64,000 nt of DNA, from NCBI RefSeq assembly GCF_014207855.1, contig NZ_JACHKZ010000001.1, positions 186,001-250,000 of the forward strand, in the 5' to 3' direction. Under the pieces are notes generated by a model. The model saw nothing but the letters and a program-made list of their open reading frames with translations, ran no database searches and had not been told where the DNA came from. Each line of letters opens with the position of its first letter. Positions within the stretch are counted from its first letter, which is position 1. The DNA is from Comamonas odontotermitis. Lineage in GTDB: Bacteria; Pseudomonadota; Gammaproteobacteria; Burkholderiales; Burkholderiaceae_C. Both the position numbers and the translations under genes were made by a program. This document shows positions 23,420-32,515 of this stretch, one piece after another.

Positions 23420-25906
23420 GTGCCACGCCAACACCCTGCCTTCCCTTCCTCCATACCGCGCCGCGCGCGGCTTCTGGCACTGCCACTTGCTGCCGCGCTT
23501 GTGGCTACAGGTTGCAGCTCGCTGGGAACCGCTCCCACCTCGCAGAGCCAGGCCAAGATCGCCGGGCTGGAAAAACCGGCTGAAGTGCTGATCGACCAAT
23601 GGGGCGTGCCGCACATCTATGCCGGCACCACCTACGACGCCTTTGTGGTGCAGGGCTACATGGCCGCCCGCGACCGGCTGTGGCAGATGGATCTGTGGCG
23701 CAAGCGCGGCCTGGGCGAAATGGCCCGGGACTTTGGCCCGGCCTGGGTCGAGAGCGACAAGGCGGCGCGGGCCGTGCTCTTTCGCGGAGACATGTACCGC
23801 GAATGGCTGGCCTATGGCTCGGACTCCAAGCGAGTGGCCGAAGCCTTTGTCGCAGGGGTGAATGCCTTTGTGGCGCAGACCCAGGCAGACCCCAGCCTGC
23901 TGCCGGAGGAGTTCAAACTGCTGGGCTACCAGCCTGCCAAATGGGCCGCAGAAGACACGGTGCGCATCCGCCACCACGGTCTCACGCTGAACTTCACCGG
24001 TGAGGTGGATCGCGCCCAGGCCTTTTGCGATGGCAAGCAGAACGGCGCCCGCGTGGACTGGCTGCGCCGCGAACTGGTGCCTGATGTGAAACCGCAGATC
24101 CCAGAGGGGCTGGAGGTGTGCGGCCTGCCCGGCAAGGAGCTCAAGCGCGCCTATGCGCTGGCCACCGCCAGCCCGCGCTTTACCAAGGAGAACGTGAAAG
24201 TGCTGGCACAGGCACTGCCTCCCGAGCAGTTGCAGGCCCTGTCCGAATCCACGCTGAACCAGCCCGATGCCAACACCCTGGCCAGCTATGGCAGCAACAA
24301 CTGGACGATTGCGCCCGGCATGACCACGACCGGTCGCCCCATTCTGGCCAACGACCCGCACCGCGCGCACGGCGCGCCCAGCCTGCGCTACATCTCGCAC
24401 ATCTCGGCCCCCGGCATGGATGTGATCGGCGCGGGCGAGCCGTTTCTGCCCGGTATCTCCATCGGCCACAACGGCCGCATTGCCTTTGGCCTGACGCGCT
24501 TCTACATGGACCAGGAAGACCTGTACGTGTACGAGACCAACCCGCAAAACAGCAAGGAATACAAGTACCAGGGCCGTTGGGAGCCCATGACCCGCGTCAC
24601 GGAAACCATTCCTGTCAAAGGTGCGGCCAAGCCCGTGATCGTGGAGAACTGGTACACCCGCCACGGCCCGGTGCTGGCCGCCGAAAACAACAAAGCCTAC
24701 GCGCTGCGCGCAGCCTGGCTGGACTTGGGCATGGCGCCCTACTTCGGCTCGATGGATTACATGCGGGCGCAGAACTTCGACCAGTTCCGCGCGGCGATGA
24801 ACCGCTGGGGCGCACCGGGCGAGAACCAGGTCTACGCCGATAGCAGTGGCAACATTGGCTGGATTCCCGGCGGCCTGACGCCCATCCGCCCCAACTGGGA
24901 TGGGTTGATGCCCGTGCCCGGTGACGGCCGCTTTGAATGGACGGGCTACCGCAATGGCGACGAGCTGCCCTGGGAGTTCAACCCCCAGCGCGGCTATGTG
25001 GTGACGGCCAACGAAAACAATGTGCCGCCTGCCCATCCGCTCTACCAGAAAGGCATTGGCTACGAATGGTCCGACTCGGCCCGCGCGCAACGCCTGCATG
25101 GGCTGTTCGAAAAGGCGGCCAAGGAAGGCCGAAAGCTCAGCGTTGCCGACTCCGAAGCCTGGCAGACCGACATTGTGGCCGTGCCGGCTCAGCGCCTGCT
25201 CAAGCTGCTGGCACCGCTCAAGAGCAGCGACGCACAAACCGCGCAAGGCCTGGCCATGCTGCAGGGCTGGGACGGCACCATGGCCAAGGACAGCGCCGCC
25301 GCTGCGCTGTACGAGGTCTGGAGCAATGCCACCTTGAAGAAAGCACTCACCGACCGCGTATTGGCCGCAGGCGAGCGCAGCTTTGCCAAGGACACCAGCC
25401 CCACCCGCATGATCACGGTGCTGGAAAATCCCCAGGGCTGGATGAGCCCCACCGAGCGTGACCAGGTGCTGCTGTCCTCCATTGCACCTGCCATGCAGTG
25501 GCTGCAGGGCAAGCTGGGGGCTGATGCCAAGAGCTGGGCCTGGGGTGATCTGCACCAGGCGATCTTCGTGCACCCACTGGCGGGCGTGGTGGACAGCGCC
25601 ACCAGACAGAAGCTCAATGTCGGGGCTGGCGGCATCGGCGGATCGTCGGCCACGCCCATGGCCACCAGCTACAACGCGGACACCTACCAGCTGACATCCG
25701 GCGCGTCCTTCCGCATGGTGGTGGATGTGGGCAACTGGGATGCCTCGCGCGTGGTCAACACGCCTGGCCAATCGGGCAACCCTGCCAGCCCGCATTACCG
25801 TGACCTGGCCAACACCTGGGCGGCAGGCCAGTACTTTCCGCTCGCCTATTCGCGCAGCGCAGTAGAGAAGGCCACGCGCGAGCGCATTGCGCTGACACCG
25901 CAATGA
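23420..25906 (+). CDS. Penicillin acylase-family N-terminal nucleophile hydrolase, lipoprotein
   Basis: 828 residues from the GTG at 23420, chosen because GAGGAG lies 8 nt upstream; an in-frame ATG at 23372 precedes that ribosome site. A lipobox ATGC (Cys32) predicts a lipid-anchored envelope protein. The alpha-subunit region begins with GVPHIYA, and the predicted autocatalytic nucleophile is Ser292 in YGSNNW, so the precursor should self-cleave before Ser292. Further NTN motifs are ANDPHRAHGAPS and IGHNGRIAFGLT. Substrates may be beta-lactams, acyl-homoserine lactones or other N-acyl amides. Ended by a strong hairpin at 25928-25955. Confidence 0.87.
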   Translation: MPRQHPAFPSSIPRRARLLALPLAAALVATGCSSLGTAPTSQSQAKIAGLEKPAEVLIDQWGVPHIYAGTTYDAFVVQGYMAARDRLWQMDLWRKRGLGEMARDFGPAWVESDKAARAVLFRGDMYREWLAYGSDSKRVAEAFVAGVNAFVAQTQADPSLLPEEFKLLGYQPAKWAAEDTVRIRHHGLTLNFTGEVDRAQAFCDGKQNGARVDWLRRELVPDVKPQIPEGLEVCGLPGKELKRAYALATASPRFTKENVKVLAQALPPEQLQALSESTLNQPDANTLASYGSNNWTIAPGMTTTGRPILANDPHRAHGAPSLRYISHISAPGMDVIGAGEPFLPGISIGHNGRIAFGLTRFYMDQEDLYVYETNPQNSKEYKYQGRWEPMTRVTETIPVKGAAKPVIVENWYTRHGPVLAAENNKAYALRAAWLDLGMAPYFGSMDYMRAQNFDQFRAAMNRWGAPGENQVYADSSGNIGWIPGGLTPIRPNWDGLMPVPGDGRFEWTGYRNGDELPWEFNPQRGYVVTANENNVPPAHPLYQKGIGYEWSDSARAQRLHGLFEKAAKEGRKLSVADSEAWQTDIVAVPAQRLLKLLAPLKSSDAQTAQGLAMLQGWDGTMAKDSAAAALYEVWSNATLKKALTDRVLAAGERSFAKDTSPTRMITVLENPQGWMSPTERDQVLLSSIAPAMQWLQGKLGADAKSWAWGDLHQAIFVHPLAGVVDSATRQKLNVGAGGIGGSSATPMATSYNADTYQLTSGASFRMVVDVGNWDASRVVNTPGQSGNPASPHYRDLANTWAAGQYFPLAYSRSAVEKATRERIALTPQ

Positions 25907-25927
25907 ACCCAGCCTTCGGGCGGCAGC

Positions 25928-25955
25928 AAAAAGGCGATCCCAGGATCGCCTTTTT
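25928..25955. terminator. Bidirectional terminator between pac-like gene and ycaC
   Basis: Stem of 12-13 bp (25928-25940 with 25943-25955) with A-run and T-run ends and a very short loop. It serves the convergent penicillin-acylase and ycaC genes. Confidence 0.85.
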
Positions 25956-25987
25956 GCCATCTGCAGACTCGACAGCGGTCATCTTGC

Positions 25988-26030
25988 AGCGCTGGCTTGT
26001 ATTGCTATCTATGCAATATCCATTGGCGCT
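25988..26030. repeat. Degenerate dispersed repeat
   Basis: GCGCTGGCTTGTATTGCTAT followed by ATGCAATATCCATTGGCGC, ending at the ycaC stop codon. Same GCGC-arm and TTGCTAT pattern as the other dispersed repeats. Confidence 0.4.
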
Positions 26031-26660
26031 TTATTTGGTGGCACTGGCACGCGAATAGCTGTTCATCAGATTGCGGTAGTCAGGGATGTGGTTGCTGAAC
26101 AGGGTGCCCAGTCCTTCCACATCGTTACGCCAGTCGCGGTGCAGTTCACAGGCCACGCCAAACCAGGTCATCAGCTGAATACCCGCTGCCTCCATGCGGC
26201 GCCAGGCCGAATCGCGGGTGATTTCATTGAACGTGCCCGATGCATCGGTCACCACGAACACCTCAAAGCCTTCTTCGATGGCCGCCAGCGCTGGAAAGGC
26301 CACGCACACCTCGGTCACCACGCCGGCAATGATCAGTTGCTTCTTGCCGGTGGCCTTGATGGCCTTGACGAAGTCTTCGTTGTCCCAGGCATTGATCTGG
26401 CCAGGGCGTGGAATGAATGGCGCCTTGGGGTGTGCCTGCACCAGTTCAGGCACCAGCGGGCCGTTGGGGCCGTCTTCAAAGCTGGTGGTCAGGATGGTGG
26501 GCAGCTTGAAATAGTTGGCCAGGTCGCTCAGCGCGAGCACATTGTTCTTGAACTTGTCGGGATCGATATCGCGCACCAGCGAGAGCAATCCCGTCTGGTG
26601 GTCCACCAGCAGCACGGCGGCATTGTCTTTGTCGAGGCGAACATAGGGCTTGTGGGACAT
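26031..26660 (-). CDS. ycaC: YcaC-type isochorismatase-fold hydrolase
   Basis: 209 residues, matching E. coli YcaC along its length as I remember it (KPYVRLDK, LLVDHQTGLLSLVRDI, CELHRDWRNDVEGL). The catalytic residues are Asp20 and Cys119 (VTEVCVAF); the position usually occupied by Lys in this fold is Arg85, as in YcaC. The physiological substrate is unknown in the family. Cytoplasmic; expected to form an octamer or larger ring. The 216-nt upstream gap contains a perfect palindrome (26790-26811) that may be its operator, with no regulator gene adjacent. Confidence 0.9.
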   Translation of the reverse strand: MSHKPYVRLDKDNAAVLLVDHQTGLLSLVRDIDPDKFKNNVLALSDLANYFKLPTILTTSFEDGPNGPLVPELVQAHPKAPFIPRPGQINAWDNEDFVKAIKATGKKQLIIAGVVTEVCVAFPALAAIEEGFEVFVVTDASGTFNEITRDSAWRRMEAAGIQLMTWFGVACELHRDWRNDVEGLGTLFSNHIPDYRNLMNSYSRASATK

Positions 26661-26789
26661 GGTCGTTCCTTTTCAGATCATTGGGCAGGCCTACCTGCCT
26701 GGAGCGTCTGCAACGAAGATTCGTGCCTAACGCCTGGAATGAATATTAATTTTGGAACGATCAAAGATAAATCACCTAAATTTGCATTC

Positions 26790-26811
26790 ATCGTTCAAAA
26801 AAATGAACGAT
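26790..26811. promoter_or_regulatory. Palindromic operator candidate upstream of ycaC
   Basis: ATCGTTCA-N6-TGAACGAT, an exact 8-nt-arm palindrome with an A6 spacer, and a further half site GGAACGAT at about 26754-26761. It lies in the divergent space between ycaC and mnmA. Shape and spacing fit a dimeric regulator such as LysR, TetR or IclR type. Confidence 0.55.
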
Positions 26812-26876
26812 AGAGCGCAAGCATCCCATAGCCCTAGCGCAGCAAGCGCCAGCGGCCGGGGCGGATAATTACGCCC

Positions 26877-28022
26877 ATGGTTAAACAGCGCATCGTAGTG
26901 GGGCTGAGTGGCGGCGTGGATTCGGCCGTCACCGCGTATTTGCTCAAGAAGCAGGGGCACGAGGTCGTCGGCATCTTCATGAAGAACTGGGAAGATGACG
27001 ATGACAGCGAGTACTGTTCGTCGAACATCGACTTTGTCGACGCCGCCGCCGTGGCTGACGTGATCGGCATCGAGATCGAACACGTCAACTTTGCGGCCGA
27101 CTACAAGGACCGCGTGTTTGCCGAGTTCCTGCGCGAATACCAGGCGGGCCGCACGCCCAACCCCGACGTGCTGTGCAATGCCGAGATCAAGTTCAAGGCG
27201 TTTCTGGATCACGCTATGCGCCTGGGCGCAGAAAAGATTGCCACCGGCCACTACGCGCGCGTGCGCCAGAACCCCGAAACCCGGCTGTTCGAGCTGCTCA
27301 AGGGGCTCGACCCCGCCAAGGACCAGAGCTATTTTCTGCACCGCCTGAACCAGGCGCAGCTGTCCAAGGCCATGTTCCCCGTGGGCGAACTGCAGAAAAC
27401 CGAGGTGCGCCGCATCGCCGAAGAAATTGGCCTGCCCAACGCCAAGAAAAAGGATTCCACCGGTATCTGCTTCATCGGCGAGCGCCCATTCCGCGATTTC
27501 CTCAACCGTTACATCAGCAAGGAGCCCGGCTTGATCCTGGACGACCGCAACCGCAAGCTGGGCAAGCATGTGGGGCTGTCGTTCTATACGCTGGGCCAGC
27601 GCTCGGGCCTGGGCATCGGCGGCGTCAAGGAAAAGGGTGCCGCGCGCGGCGCGGGCGACCATGCGCCGTGGTTTGTGGCACGCAAGGATCTGGAAAAAAA
27701 CATCCTGCGCGTAGTGCAGGGGCACGACCACCCCTGGCTGCTGTCGCATGCCCTCGATGCCGACAACACCAGCTGGATCGCAGGCCACCCGCCAGCTGCG
27801 GGCACCTATGGCTCCAAAACCCGCTACCGCCAGCCCGATTCGCCAGCCATCATCGGCGCCGATGCAACGAACAGCCTCTTCCACCTGGATTTTCCAGAGG
27901 CGCAATGGGCGGTCACCCCCGGCCAGTCAGCGGTGTTGTATGACGGCGAGGTCTGCCTGGGCGGCGGCATCATCGCCCAGGTGGGGACGGAGGCAGGGGT
28001 GGCGCATGCCGCAGCTCTCTAG
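26877..28022 (+). CDS. mnmA: tRNA-specific 2-thiouridylase
   Basis: 381 residues. PP-loop ATP site SGGVDS (11-16), catalytic Cys100 in NPDVLCN and Cys198 in TGICFIG, which forms the persulfide pair. It thiolates U34 of tRNA Lys, Glu and Gln. The C-terminal beta-barrel is present, and ATG at 26877 gives the standard start. Convergent with the membrane/TPR-like gene, with only 5 nt between stops. Confidence 0.95.
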   Translation: MVKQRIVVGLSGGVDSAVTAYLLKKQGHEVVGIFMKNWEDDDDSEYCSSNIDFVDAAAVADVIGIEIEHVNFAADYKDRVFAEFLREYQAGRTPNPDVLCNAEIKFKAFLDHAMRLGAEKIATGHYARVRQNPETRLFELLKGLDPAKDQSYFLHRLNQAQLSKAMFPVGELQKTEVRRIAEEIGLPNAKKKDSTGICFIGERPFRDFLNRYISKEPGLILDDRNRKLGKHVGLSFYTLGQRSGLGIGGVKEKGAARGAGDHAPWFVARKDLEKNILRVVQGHDHPWLLSHALDADNTSWIAGHPPAAGTYGSKTRYRQPDSPAIIGADATNSLFHLDFPEAQWAVTPGQSAVLYDGEVCLGGGIIAQVGTEAGVAHAAAL

Positions 28023-28027
28023 AGCGC

Positions 28028-29377
28028 CTACACTGGCGCAACGGGTGCTGTTGGCTTGGTGGAATCCTGCGGCAATTCGTCGCGCAGAATCCATGCCGCC
28101 TCCTGCGTGCTGGGGTGCTCGGGGTGGCGCATCTTCATGCGCATGAAAACGCGCACCGCCTGATCGGGCTTGCCCAGTCCCTGTTTGAGCACGCGCACGA
28201 TCAACTCCTGCGCCTGCGGGATCACCGGGCTGCCGGGGTAGTTCTTCTCGAAATTCTGCAGCACCGCCAGCGCGTGCGATACCTGCTGGCGCTTCCAGGC
28301 GGTGCTGGCCAATGCCAGGGTCGCCTCGGCGGACTCCAGCTTGAAGCCCGGCATGCGCTTGTAGCAGCTGCCCCATACCTCCAAGGCTTCGCTGGCCTGC
28401 TGCTTGCGCAATAACAAGTCGATGAACTGCTGGCCATGGCGCGCAAGTTCAGCCGTCTTGTCGGTGAGCTTGAGCACGCGGTGGTAGCGCCGCTGGTCGG
28501 CGACATTGTCGTAGTTGAGGCGCTGCCATTCGCGCGCCTCATCCTGCGCGGCCTGCATGTCGCCGTTCTGCACCAGCTGGGCAACAGCGGCATCGCGCCG
28601 TTTGGCCTCTGCGGCCTGCGGGTCGATCTGCACCGTGCTGCCGCCTTCGGCCTCGGGCGCCTTGTCGGGCTCGATGCCGAACTCCGCATGGTTCTGGTAC
28701 ATCACATAGCCGATCATGGCCGCAATCACCCACAGAAAGTAGATGATGACAAAGGCCATCAGCGGCGCCAGCATGGCCTTAGGCACCAGCACCAGCAAAA
28801 ACCCCATGGCCATGGGCGCGCCCTGCATCAGCAGAAACAAGAACAGGCACAACAGAAAGTACGGCAGCCCGATACCGGCAATCGTACCCAGCAGAATGAA
28901 CGGATTGATGGCCGACGACAGACTGCCCGTGCTGATCAATACCATCAAGGTGACGGGAATCAGGAATGACGACCCCAGGTTGCCCAGCACGCCAAGCTTG
29001 AGGCTGGCCTGGGCGAGCATGCCGATGACAAAACCATGCACCAGGAGCACGCCAAAGAACTTCCAGGGCAGCACCTTCAGATCGGCGTCCAGCGGGTAGT
29101 GGTCATAGTCGCTGCTGTCCAGCACGCCGCGCGATGCATAGGCTGCGGCCTTGAAGGCATAGCGGCTGACGGCCAGCATCAGACCAACAAACACCGCAAT
29201 CCCGATGAGCAACCCCATGAACATGGCATACGCACACAGCGACAGTACCACCGCATACATGAACGGTGTGCGCTGAAAGGGAAACAGGAAAAAACTGTTG
29301 AGCTTGTGCCAGAAAGGAGGAATGTTCCAGTTGGCGCTGTCGTTGTCGACTTCCGGTTGTGAACGCGATAGGCCCAT
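28028..29377 (-). CDS. Polytopic membrane protein with C-terminal helical-repeat domain, unknown function
   Basis: 449 residues. The first 230 are hydrophobic with about five membrane helices; the remaining 200 are a soluble, Ala/Gln/Leu-rich helical domain with TPR-like periodicity (LVQNGDMQAAQDEAREWQRL; ALEVWGSCYKRMP; LGKPDQAVRVFMRMKMRHP). No catalytic motif is seen. It is on the same strand as the rhomboid gene 128 nt upstream, which has the same membrane-then-repeat plan. A role in envelope protein quality control is possible, but that is inference only. Confidence 0.75.
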   Translation of the reverse strand: MGLSRSQPEVDNDSANWNIPPFWHKLNSFFLFPFQRTPFMYAVVLSLCAYAMFMGLLIGIAVFVGLMLAVSRYAFKAAAYASRGVLDSSDYDHYPLDADLKVLPWKFFGVLLVHGFVIGMLAQASLKLGVLGNLGSSFLIPVTLMVLISTGSLSSAINPFILLGTIAGIGLPYFLLCLFLFLLMQGAPMAMGFLLVLVPKAMLAPLMAFVIIYFLWVIAAMIGYVMYQNHAEFGIEPDKAPEAEGGSTVQIDPQAAEAKRRDAAVAQLVQNGDMQAAQDEAREWQRLNYDNVADQRRYHRVLKLTDKTAELARHGQQFIDLLLRKQQASEALEVWGSCYKRMPGFKLESAEATLALASTAWKRQQVSHALAVLQNFEKNYPGSPVIPQAQELIVRVLKQGLGKPDQAVRVFMRMKMRHPEHPSTQEAAWILRDELPQDSTKPTAPVAPV

Positions 29378-29505
29378 GGCCGCCCCTGTTGTCTGTAGAC
29401 CATTGCGAAACTGGCAGTCCGCAACTTTATGTATTGTCAGAAACGATCATAAGCCATAACTTCACAATCTCTTTACAAAACACAGCCCAGGCGGAGGCTC
29501 ATGCT

Positions 29506-31020
29506 TTACCGCACGGCTCCACCCAGCCAGCGTGTCACCGGCTCGTTCGGTGCCGCCTGCTGCAGTGCAGGCAGCCAGCGGCGCGCATCGTCCATGCGGC
29601 CAGCTTTTGTCAGGCCATTGGCCAGCAATGCCAGAGTGCCCGGCCATTGCGGGTGGTCTGCAGCCTTTTCCAGTTGCTGGCACAGCTTCTGGGCGTCGTC
29701 CCATTCGCCCAGGCGGACAAAGCACAGCACCAGTGCATGGAGTGTGTTGCTGCTGATGCGCGGCACCGGCTGGGCGCGCTCGCAATAGGTGCGCCAGCTG
29801 CGGTGCTGCAACTGACGATCGGCATCGGTCCTGGCGGGCAGCTTGAAAATGGCGCGCGCGGCCAGGTGGAAATCATCGCTGGCAGGGGCATGGCGTGCGC
29901 TCTCGAACCAGGCGCGCAGAATCTTGGGATCGGTGGGCGCCAGCTTGGCTGCCTCGCGCCAGGCACGGGCCGCACGGTCAAACGCCAGTGCATCGGTATG
30001 CTGCTGGGCCCGCTGCACGGCAGCCTGCAAGGCATCGGCCTGTGCCTTGGCCACCTGTTTGTCGCGCGCAGCCTCCTCCACTACCGACTCCTTGCGCCGC
30101 AACTGCAGGTACAGCGCCATCAGAATGCCCCCCGCCACCAGGCCGCCAAAGTGCGCCATGTAGGCCACGCCACGCCCGCCCATCCAGTGCTGCGCCAGCT
30201 CGAATCCCATCCACACCGGCAGCAGTACCAGTGCGGGCCAGGTGGCGTAGTTGAAATAGAACGCCAGCATGTAGAAGAACCGGATGCGCCGCATGCGGTA
30301 GAGCACCACGTACATGGCCATCAGCCCGGCAATCGCGCCCGATGCACCCAGACCATAGCTGCCCATGCCCGCATAGAACAGGCCCGCAAACAGCGATGCA
30401 CTGATACCGGAGACCACGTAAAAGCACAGATACAGCCCCGCACCCAGCGCCATCTCCAGCGTGAAGCCGAAGAGAAACAGAAACACCATGTTGCCCACCA
30501 GATGCCCGGTGCTGCCATGCAAAAAGGTGGAGGTAAAGGCCTGCACGGGCTGCAGACCTGCGCCGGGCTCGTAGCTCATGGCCCAGCGTGATGTGAAGGG
30601 TTTGGGCTCCTGCGGCGCAAAGCGGGCGCGGGCGGCTTGCCATTCGGCATAGGCCGGATCGCCAGGCTTGATCACCTCACCCGCCAGCAACTGGCGCCGA
30701 AAGCTGCCTTCCTGCCACATGAGCATGTACAACTGCTCGTAATCATGGGATTTTTGTAGGCCCTGGGTCATGCGCACCAGTTGCTTGGTGATACGGCTGT
30801 CCTTGTTCTGGCTCTGCTCATCCAGGTATTTCACGAACTCCGGCACCTCCATCGCAGGAAGTGCCGTGTGCGCGTAGGTTTTGGCGGCCCGCTCTGCGCC
30901 CCGCTCTTCGCCTTCCTGCCAGACCCAGAACACCAGGCAGTTGATGACGATCAACAGCACGGTCATCCATGGTGGAGACTGCCAGGAGGGTTTGTTTTCA
31001 AGGGGGATGGCGATGAACAT
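29506..31020 (-). CDS. Rhomboid-family intramembrane serine protease with C-terminal repeat domain
   Basis: 504 residues from the ATG at 31020. An N-terminal helix (about 18-35) is followed by a soluble stretch, then the rhomboid core: HLVGN (173-177), catalytic Ser227 in GASGAIAG and catalytic His290 in YMAHFGGLVAGG. The C-terminal 180 residues are TPR-like helices (AFDRAARAWREAAKLAPTDP; GEWDDAQKLCQQLEKAADHP). Rhomboids cut transmembrane helices of client proteins in the inner membrane; the repeat domain may select clients. It is followed on the same strand by another membrane/repeat protein. Confidence 0.88.
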   Translation of the reverse strand: MFIAIPLENKPSWQSPPWMTVLLIVINCLVFWVWQEGEERGAERAAKTYAHTALPAMEVPEFVKYLDEQSQNKDSRITKQLVRMTQGLQKSHDYEQLYMLMWQEGSFRRQLLAGEVIKPGDPAYAEWQAARARFAPQEPKPFTSRWAMSYEPGAGLQPVQAFTSTFLHGSTGHLVGNMVFLFLFGFTLEMALGAGLYLCFYVVSGISASLFAGLFYAGMGSYGLGASGAIAGLMAMYVVLYRMRRIRFFYMLAFYFNYATWPALVLLPVWMGFELAQHWMGGRGVAYMAHFGGLVAGGILMALYLQLRRKESVVEEAARDKQVAKAQADALQAAVQRAQQHTDALAFDRAARAWREAAKLAPTDPKILRAWFESARHAPASDDFHLAARAIFKLPARTDADRQLQHRSWRTYCERAQPVPRISSNTLHALVLCFVRLGEWDDAQKLCQQLEKAADHPQWPGTLALLANGLTKAGRMDDARRWLPALQQAAPNEPVTRWLGGAVR

Positions 31021-31145
31021 GGCGCCTATTGTGCGTTGGCAGGGCTGCGACGCTGTCAACAGCGCCAGCGCAGTAGCCACAGTGTTGGATTTTTGCGCCT
31101 CACTCCGCAACCCGACAGGGGCACGAATGCCCCTTCACCTCAACG

Positions 31146-31203
31146 CTCGCTATCAAAAAGAGAGTTGCTGCGCTTATGAACTGGTCGCCAGCAGCGCTTT
31201 TGC
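31146..31203. repeat. Degenerate dispersed repeat
   Basis: CTCGCTATCAAAAAGAGAGTTGCTGCGCTTATGAACTGG followed by CGCCAGCAGCGCTTTTGC, directly beyond the stop codon of the YbaK-domain gene. Same CTATCAAAA box with GCGC-type arms as the other repeats. Confidence 0.45.
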
Positions 31204-31689
31204 TTAAACCGCCTCCGTGCAGATCGCATGCTGCGCTGGCTGGGCGATGCGCACATAGTCCTCGCTGTTCAGCACCATCGAGCGGTCCAGCCTGCCAGCA
31301 TTGAAGGCGATTTCACCAAAACGCGCCACCAGGCCCGGATCCACCACCAGCGTGATCTGCGGCGCCAGACTGAATGGAGGAATTGCGCCGATCACGCAGC
31401 CGGTCTGCTGCGTGGCTTCTTCAGCGCTCGCCAGTGTCATCTTGGGCAACCCGAGGGCGGCAGCGAGCTTGCGAAAATCCAGTTTCTGGTCGCCGGGCAG
31501 CACGGCCAGCACCCAGTTCTCTCCTGCCGATCCATTTTTGGTTCTGCACAGCATGGCCTTGGCACCCTGCCCCGGGGCAGTGCCACGGATGCGCGCCACC
31601 TCTTCCGATTTGCCCTCTGCCGGGTGCTCCAGCACGCGGTAGCGCGCGCCATGGCCATCAAGCAGTTGCACCAGTTGATCAAACACCAT
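31204..31689 (-). CDS. YbaK/aminoacyl-tRNA deacylase-domain protein
   Basis: 161 residues from the ATG at 31689 (AAGGA 7 nt upstream; a GTG one codon earlier is less well placed). The YbaK/EbsC fold is seen in YRVLEHPAEGKS, AKAMLCRT, LAVLPGDQKLDFRKLAAALG and the GxIPPF-type loop CVIGAIPPFSL. Members hydrolyse mischarged aminoacyl-tRNA such as Cys- or Ala-tRNAPro. The gene starts 3 nt after the stop of the upstream substrate-binding-protein gene, so the two are probably translationally coupled. Confidence 0.85.
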   Translation of the reverse strand: MVFDQLVQLLDGHGARYRVLEHPAEGKSEEVARIRGTAPGQGAKAMLCRTKNGSAGENWVLAVLPGDQKLDFRKLAAALGLPKMTLASAEEATQQTGCVIGAIPPFSLAPQITLVVDPGLVARFGEIAFNAGRLDRSMVLNSEDYVRIAQPAQHAICTEAV

Positions 31690-31692
31690 CAC

Positions 31693-32427
31693 TCAATCCT
31701 TGCTTGGCGCAACGATGGCGCCCTGTATCTGGTGGCGCGCCAGCGCCTCGGCCACAAAGCCGCTTGCCTTGATCTCTTCCACAAAATCGGACAGCCATCG
31801 GGCCACGGCCGTACCTCGTGTTTTTGGCACGCCCATGGCCTGCTGAATCACCATGAAGCGTCCAGGCAGCATGCGCAGGCCACCGCGCTGCGCCACACTT
31901 GCCTCCAGCTGGGTCTTGACGCCTGCGGCCACATCGCCCGTGGGCGCCAGAAACACATCAACCACCGCAGGCGATGTGGGCGCGCGCACGATGCTGGCGT
32001 GCCTGAGCTCGCGCGACAGGTACAGGTCGTACGCGCTGCCCTGGCCTACCACCACGGTATGACCCGGCACATCGACCTGCGCGTTGTCGGTGAGCGGCGA
32101 ATCGCTGCGCACCATGTACGCCCCTTCGATCAGCACATAAGCAGCAGAAAACGCAATGCCTGCGCCGCGCAACGGATCGATGGCAAAAAAGCCGAAATCG
32201 GCCTCACCATTTGTCACCGCATCGACCGACTTGGCTGCCGCCTCGAACACCTGCAGCTCCAGCGGCACTCCCAACTGTGCAGCCAGGCGCTGCGCCAGAT
32301 CCACCGAAACACCGGCAGGCGATCCATCGGCCTGCAGGCGCGCCAGGATCGGATTGCCCACATTGATGGCAGCGCGCACGCGGCCTGTGGGAGCGAAGGC
32401 GGAAACGATGTCGGCACCAGCAGTCAT
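31693..32427 (-). CDS. Periplasmic binding protein fold (SBP type 3) lacking a signal peptide
   Basis: 244 residues from the ATG at 32427. The protein has the family-3 solute-binding pattern (VRAAINVGNPILA, GVSVDLAQRLAAQLGVPLELQVFEAA, VTNGEADFGFFAIDP, VVVGQGSAYDLYL) but begins directly with the binding domain: no hydrophobic signal, even from a start 12 codons further upstream. It is therefore probably cytoplasmic, perhaps an amino-acid sensor or an enzyme such as a cyclohexadienyl-dehydratase-like member. Coupled to the YbaK-domain gene; no ABC permease or ATPase genes nearby. Confidence 0.75.
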   Translation of the reverse strand: MTAGADIVSAFAPTGRVRAAINVGNPILARLQADGSPAGVSVDLAQRLAAQLGVPLELQVFEAAAKSVDAVTNGEADFGFFAIDPLRGAGIAFSAAYVLIEGAYMVRSDSPLTDNAQVDVPGHTVVVGQGSAYDLYLSRELRHASIVRAPTSPAVVDVFLAPTGDVAAGVKTQLEASVAQRGGLRMLPGRFMVIQQAMGVPKTRGTAVARWLSDFVEEIKASGFVAEALARHQIQGAIVAPSKD

Positions 32428-32440
32428 GGCAAGGCTTTCT

Positions 32441-32480
32441 TCAAAAACAAAGGCCTGCACCAAATAGGAATGCAGGCCTT
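32441..32480 (-). terminator. Rho-independent terminator of ssb
   Basis: 10-bp stem AAGGCCTGCA/TGCAGGCCTT (32450-32459 with 32471-32480) with an 11-nt loop and a U-rich tail on the minus-strand RNA. Lies 36 nt after the ssb stop. Confidence 0.8.
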
Positions 32481-32515
32481 GGATCGTTCATGGATGAGCG
32501 CGCGGCAGGCGCAGA

